A stretch of 56,206 nucleotides of DNA from an uncultured Hyphomicrobiales bacterium (GTDB taxonomy: Bacteria; Pseudomonadota; Alphaproteobacteria; Rhizobiales; Hyphomicrobiaceae), in contig CADEFX010000002.1 in the NCBI GenBank assembly GCA_902826715.1, positions 10,886 through 67,091 on the forward strand, written 5' to 3'. The notes below the pieces were generated by a model. That model was not told the origin of the DNA, ran no database searches, and saw only the letters and a list, made by a program, of their open reading frames with translations. Positions within the stretch are counted from its first letter, which is position 1. Every line of letters begins with the position of its first letter. A program made the translations under genes and the position numbers. Below, piece after piece: positions 52,432 through 56,206 of the stretch.

Positions 52432-54942
52432 ATGCGGCCGATGGCAGAAGTCGCATTTGTCTGCATTGTCGTGATCGTCGCATTTGTGCTGGCGATGCGC
52501 CGCGCGCCGTTGTGGGCCTGGGCGCTAGCGGCGGCGATCGCCGCTTTGGCCTGGCAGTCAGGCGTTCTTGAAGGCGATGTCTCGCGGCCGGGCACGGGAT
52601 TGGCCCTGCTGGCCTGGATACCGGCTGTCATTCTGGGGCTGCTTGCAGTGCCGTCGCTCCGCCGGGCCTGGGTCGTCGCGCCAACATTCCGCGTGATCAA
52701 GAACACCCTGCCCAAGGTATCCGATACCGAGCAGCAGGCCTTGGACGCTGGGACGATCGGTTTCGACGCCGAGCTGTTTTCCGGTACGCCCGACTGGAAC
52801 AAGCTGCGGGCCGTGCCTCCGATTGCCTTGACGGCCGAGGAGCGTGCGTTTCTCGACGGTCCGACCGAAGACCTCTGCCGCATGGTCGACGACTGGCAGG
52901 TGCGCCATGCGGAGCGTGACATCCCCGAGCCGATCTGGGACTTCGTGAAAAAGCATGGATTCCTCGGCATGCTCATTTCCAAAAGCCACGGCGGGCTTGG
53001 GTTCTCGCCGCAGGCGCAGTCGCTGATCCTCGGCAAGATCGCGTCGCGGTCGCCTGACGTGTGCACCATCGTCATGGTTCCCAACTCGCTGGGGCCCGGC
53101 GAGTTGATCGAGAAATACGGGACCGACGCACAGAAGCATCACTACCTTCCGCGGCTTGCGCATGGAGATGAGATTCCGTGCTTCTCGCTCACCGGTCCGA
53201 CATCGGGCTCGGATGCAGCGACGATGCGCGACGTCGGCTATGTCACCAAGGGCACGTTCGACGGAGGTGAAACGCTGGGAATCCGGCTGTCGTGGGATAA
53301 GCGTTACATCACGCTTGGCCCCAAGGCGACGCTGGTCGGCCTTGCATTTTATCTGCGCGATCCGAGCAATATCCTGGGTCGCGGCGATGACATCGGTATC
53401 ACCGTCGCTCTGATCCCCGCGGATCATCCCGGCGTCAACATCGGGCGCCGGCATTTGCCAAGCGGTGCCGCTTTCCCGAATGGCCCCAACTGGGGCTCCG
53501 ATGTTTTCATTCCGATGGACTGGGTCATCGGCGGCGACAAAATGGTCGGCCAGGGCTGGCGCATGCTCATGGAATGCTTGGCGGCGGGCCGCGCCATATC
53601 GCTCCCGTCCTCCGCGGCAGCCGGCGCCAAGGCCATGCTGCGGTTCTCGACGGCCTATGGCCGGATCCGCAAGCAATTCGGATTGCCGGTCGCCAAGATG
53701 GAGGGCCTGGAGGAGCCACTCGTGCGCATGACCGAGGCGGCCTACGTCAACGAGGCCGGCCGCGCCGTCACGGCGGCCATGGTTTCGCGTGGCGAGAAGC
53801 CGTCTGTCATCTCCGCCATCATGAAATACCAGTCAACCGAGCGGATGCGCCGCTCCGTCAACGACGCGATGGATCTCCACGGTGGGCGCGGCATCTGCGA
53901 CGGACCGTCCAACTATTTGCAATCGGCCTATCAGATGGTCCCGGTAGGCATCACCGTTGAAGGTGCCAATATCCTGACGCGGTCCCTGATCACCTTCGCG
54001 CAGGGCGCGCTTCGGTCTCATCCCTACCTCTACCGCGAGATCCAGGCGTGCCAGGATCCGGACACCCGGCAGGGTCTCGCTGCCTTCGAGAGCGCGTTTC
54101 TCAGTCACATCAGTTTCTCACTCTCAAATACGTTTGGCGCCTTCTTCCACAACGTGACGGGAGGCCTGTTCGGCAAGGTGCCGGATAAGGCTTACGGCAC
54201 GGCCGTCTGGTATCGCCAGCTTTGGCGCGCGAGCCGTAACTTCGCCTTTGTGGCCGATCTCACCGTGGCGCTGCTGGGCGGCGGCCTCAAGACCCGGCAG
54301 AAGATCACCGGCCGGATGGCGGACGCTCTATCGGAGCTTTACCTGACGTCATGCGTTCTCAAGCGCTATGAAGACGACGCCAAGCCGGCCAACGACCGGC
54401 ATATTGTTGCACTCTGCGCCCAGAACGGCCTCTACCGGTTCCAGGAGGCGATGCGCGGCGTGGTGGACAACTTTCCTGTCGGCTGGGCGCGTGTGTTGAT
54501 GCGCGTCGTGGTGTTTCCCTTCGGCCTCCCGTATCGGCCGGCCAGCGACCGGCTTGGCCGAGAGGTGGCGGCCCACGTCCTGCAGCCCGGCGAGGCGCGC
54601 GATCGGCTGACGCGCTTCATCTACGTGTCCAAGGATCCCAACGATCCCATGGGGCTGCTCGAGGTCACACTCGAGAAGGTGATTGCAGCCGAGGAGATCG
54701 AGAGGAAGCTGGAACGCGCGATCCGCGCCGGGACGGTGCGGCGTTTCCACGGCCTCGATTGGGTCGGCGACGCCGTGACGAAAGGCGTTCTCACACAGGC
54801 CGAAGGCGAGACGTTGCGTGAGGTCGAGCGGCTGACGGCGCGGGTCATTGCCGTCGATCACTTCGATCCGGCCGAGGTGAAGCCGCACTACATGACGGCT
54901 GGGCACAATGCCCGCTCCGCGCAGAGTGCTGCGGCAGAGTGA
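52432..54942 (+). CDS. fadE: acyl-CoA dehydrogenase, FadE-like
   Basis: An 836-residue enzyme of the long FadE type. Two N-terminal transmembrane segments lie in the first 75 residues (VAFVCIVVIVAFVLAM and ALLAWIPAVILGLLAV). The acyl-CoA dehydrogenase body follows, with SKSHGGLGFSPQAQSLILGK, CFSLTGPTSGSDAA, GRAISLPSSAAAGAK, and the active-site Glu in VGITVEGANILTRSL. The C-terminal DUF1974 region of FadE proteins runs from about residue 550. It catalyses the first beta-oxidation step at the inner membrane. ATG 52432 is used; ATG 52441 is also possible. Confidence 0.95.
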   Translation: MRPMAEVAFVCIVVIVAFVLAMRRAPLWAWALAAAIAALAWQSGVLEGDVSRPGTGLALLAWIPAVILGLLAVPSLRRAWVVAPTFRVIKNTLPKVSDTEQQALDAGTIGFDAELFSGTPDWNKLRAVPPIALTAEERAFLDGPTEDLCRMVDDWQVRHAERDIPEPIWDFVKKHGFLGMLISKSHGGLGFSPQAQSLILGKIASRSPDVCTIVMVPNSLGPGELIEKYGTDAQKHHYLPRLAHGDEIPCFSLTGPTSGSDAATMRDVGYVTKGTFDGGETLGIRLSWDKRYITLGPKATLVGLAFYLRDPSNILGRGDDIGITVALIPADHPGVNIGRRHLPSGAAFPNGPNWGSDVFIPMDWVIGGDKMVGQGWRMLMECLAAGRAISLPSSAAAGAKAMLRFSTAYGRIRKQFGLPVAKMEGLEEPLVRMTEAAYVNEAGRAVTAAMVSRGEKPSVISAIMKYQSTERMRRSVNDAMDLHGGRGICDGPSNYLQSAYQMVPVGITVEGANILTRSLITFAQGALRSHPYLYREIQACQDPDTRQGLAAFESAFLSHISFSLSNTFGAFFHNVTGGLFGKVPDKAYGTAVWYRQLWRASRNFAFVADLTVALLGGGLKTRQKITGRMADALSELYLTSCVLKRYEDDAKPANDRHIVALCAQNGLYRFQEAMRGVVDNFPVGWARVLMRVVVFPFGLPYRPASDRLGREVAAHVLQPGEARDRLTRFIYVSKDPNDPMGLLEVTLEKVIAAEEIERKLERAIRAGTVRRFHGLDWVGDAVTKGVLTQAEGETLREVERLTARVIAVDHFDPAEVKPHYMTAGHNARSAQSAAAE

Positions 54943-54952
54943 GGGTGCACTC

Positions 54953-56206
54953 ATGACCACCTCCATCGACACGCTTCGGGACTGGCGCTTCTCGGTTGAT
55001 CGGCAGGGCATAGCTTGGGCCGTCTTCGACCGAGAGGGCGAGAGCCAGAATTCACTGGGCCGCCGGCCGCTCGAGGAATTGGGAGCCATCGTCGAGCGGG
55101 TTGAAACCGGCGCGCGATCCAAGGAGATCGCCGGGCTCGTTATCATGTCCGGCAAGGACAAGGGCTTCATCGTCGGCGCTGACGTGCGCGAGTTTGAGCA
55201 AATCAAAACGACGCAAGACGTCGAAGCGGGCATCCGGCCCGTGCTCGGCATGCTCGACCGCATCGAGGCGCTGCCAATCCCCGTCGTGTGCTGCATCCAT
55301 GGGTTCTGTCTGGGCGGCGGGCTGGAGCTGGCGCTGGCGTGCCACTGGCGCATCGCCACGCGCGACGATTCCACCCGGCTCGGCTTTCCCGAGGTTCGTC
55401 TGGGGCTGTTCCCCGGCTTCAATGGCACGTGGCGCTCGATCCGGCAGGCGGGCGCCATGTCGGCCATGGAGATCATGTTGACCGGCCGAATGGTGCGCGC
55501 CAGCGCGGCGCGGGCCATGGGCCTCGTCGACGAGCTTGCGCCTGGCCCGCACAATCTGGCCTGGATGGCGCGCAAGGCTATTGAGCGCAAGCGCAAGTCC
55601 AAGCCCATGGGCGGCTGGCGCGCGCTGCTGAGGCATTGGCCGATCCGCTCGCTGCTTTCGGGCAAGTTGCGGTCCGAGACAGCCAAGAAGGCGCGCAAGG
55701 AGCACTATCCGGCGCCCTTCGCACTCATCGATCTGTTCGAACGGACAGGTGGTGATCTCAAACGCATGAAGGCCGAGGAAACGTCCGCCTTTGCGCCGCT
55801 GATGGTGTCGGAGACGTCGCGCAACCTGCGCCGCGTGTTCAAGCTGTCGGAGATGCTGAAGGCTCAAGCGCCGAAGGGCGTCAACTACAAGCCGCTGCGT
55901 GCACACGTGATCGGGGCCGGCGTGATGGGTGCCGACATCGCCGGCTGGTGTGTGGCCTCCGGCATGCAGGTGACGCTGCAGGATATGTCCGAGGAGGCCA
56001 TCCAGAAAGGCATCGAACGGCAGGGCAAGCTGTTCGCCCGCAAGTTCCGGACCAAGGCGCTGCGCGATGCTGCCAAGGCGCGCTTCATTGCGGACCCTAA
56101 GGGCGACGGCATCGGGCAGGCCGACATCGTGATCGAGGCGATCGTCGAGAAGCTCGATGTGAAGCAGGGCTTGTTCAAGGGCATCGAAGGCAAGCTGAAG
56201 CCGGGC
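54953..56206 (+). CDS. fatty oxidation complex alpha subunit (FadB/FadJ-like), 3' end outside window
   Basis: The frame is open from ATG 54953 to the right edge, 418 residues. The N-terminal enoyl-CoA hydratase domain has GLVIMSGKDKGFIVGADVRE, the Glu in GFCLGGGLELALACH and GFPEVRLGLFPG. From about residue 315 the 3-hydroxyacyl-CoA dehydrogenase domain begins with the NAD motif VIGAGVMGADIAGWCVASG. The complete protein is normally about 700-730 residues. It lies ten bases after fadE, so the two form an operon and act on successive steps of beta-oxidation. Confidence 0.92.
   Translation, partial: MTTSIDTLRDWRFSVDRQGIAWAVFDREGESQNSLGRRPLEELGAIVERVETGARSKEIAGLVIMSGKDKGFIVGADVREFEQIKTTQDVEAGIRPVLGMLDRIEALPIPVVCCIHGFCLGGGLELALACHWRIATRDDSTRLGFPEVRLGLFPGFNGTWRSIRQAGAMSAMEIMLTGRMVRASAARAMGLVDELAPGPHNLAWMARKAIERKRKSKPMGGWRALLRHWPIRSLLSGKLRSETAKKARKEHYPAPFALIDLFERTGGDLKRMKAEETSAFAPLMVSETSRNLRRVFKLSEMLKAQAPKGVNYKPLRAHVIGAGVMGADIAGWCVASGMQVTLQDMSEEAIQKGIERQGKLFARKFRTKALRDAAKARFIADPKGDGIGQADIVIEAIVEKLDVKQGLFKGIEGKLKPG

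Overview
The window is GC-rich, densely packed chromosomal DNA from an alphaproteobacterium, most likely of the order Hyphomicrobiales (Rhizobiales). The pointers are a Ros/MucR regulator, DUF992 and DUF2076 proteins, a liv operon that carries a DUF6867 gene, a KDO-8-phosphate synthase (a Gram-negative marker), and a strong bias toward import and oxidation of small organic molecules. I saw no tRNA, rRNA, CRISPR array, transposase or phage gene. Species and genus cannot be fixed from the sequence alone.

Left part (1-13 kb). A DJ-1/PfpI protein runs off the left edge. It is followed by a 2-haloacid dehalogenase-type HAD enzyme, a PLP-dependent D-threonine aldolase/D-serine dehydratase-like enzyme and a DUF2076 protein. 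Next come a cupin gene split by an in-frame TAG, an outer-membrane beta-barrel, oligopeptidase B, MsrB, MucR with a long leader, a GFA protein, a DUF992 protein, kdsA, and a protein with four rhodanese domains.

Amine/opine-type catabolic island (12.8-22.6 kb). A LysR regulator is divergent from a polyamine-type ABC importer (binding protein, ATPase, two permeases). The importer genes overlap head to tail with three genes resembling HcnC, HcnA and HcnB, which together suggest a heteromeric flavin/iron-sulfur amino- or imino-acid dehydrogenase. A second DAO-type flavoprotein and a DUF488 protein follow after a repeat element.

Middle part (22.6-33.4 kb). This holds an unknown membrane-anchored protein, an RhlE-like helicase with a repetitive tail, a racemase/decarboxylase-superfamily protein without catalytic cysteines, a secreted LpqC-like esterase, a GMC oxidoreductase, a signal-less NMT1-like protein and the helicase HrpB.

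TRAP catabolic operon (33.6-40.5 kb). The order is dctP, alpha/beta hydrolase, dctQ, dctM, SDR, epoxide-hydrolase-type enzyme, DadA-type flavoprotein. The gene order suggests uptake of an organic acid with linked hydrolysis and oxidation.

Amino-acid import region (40.5-48.5 kb, minus strand). A complete branched-chain amino acid system (livH-livM-livG-livF-DUF6867-livK) is followed by a second, divergent binding protein, an S58 peptidase and a tiny membrane protein coupled to it.

Right part (48.6-56.2 kb). A small sulfur-oxidation locus holds a CDGSH protein, soxZ, soxY, a SoxS-like thioredoxin, a flavocytochrome c sulfide dehydrogenase flavoprotein and a small cytochrome c. No soxXA, soxB or soxCD is present. 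It is followed by fadE and a fadB/fadJ-type gene cut by the right edge.
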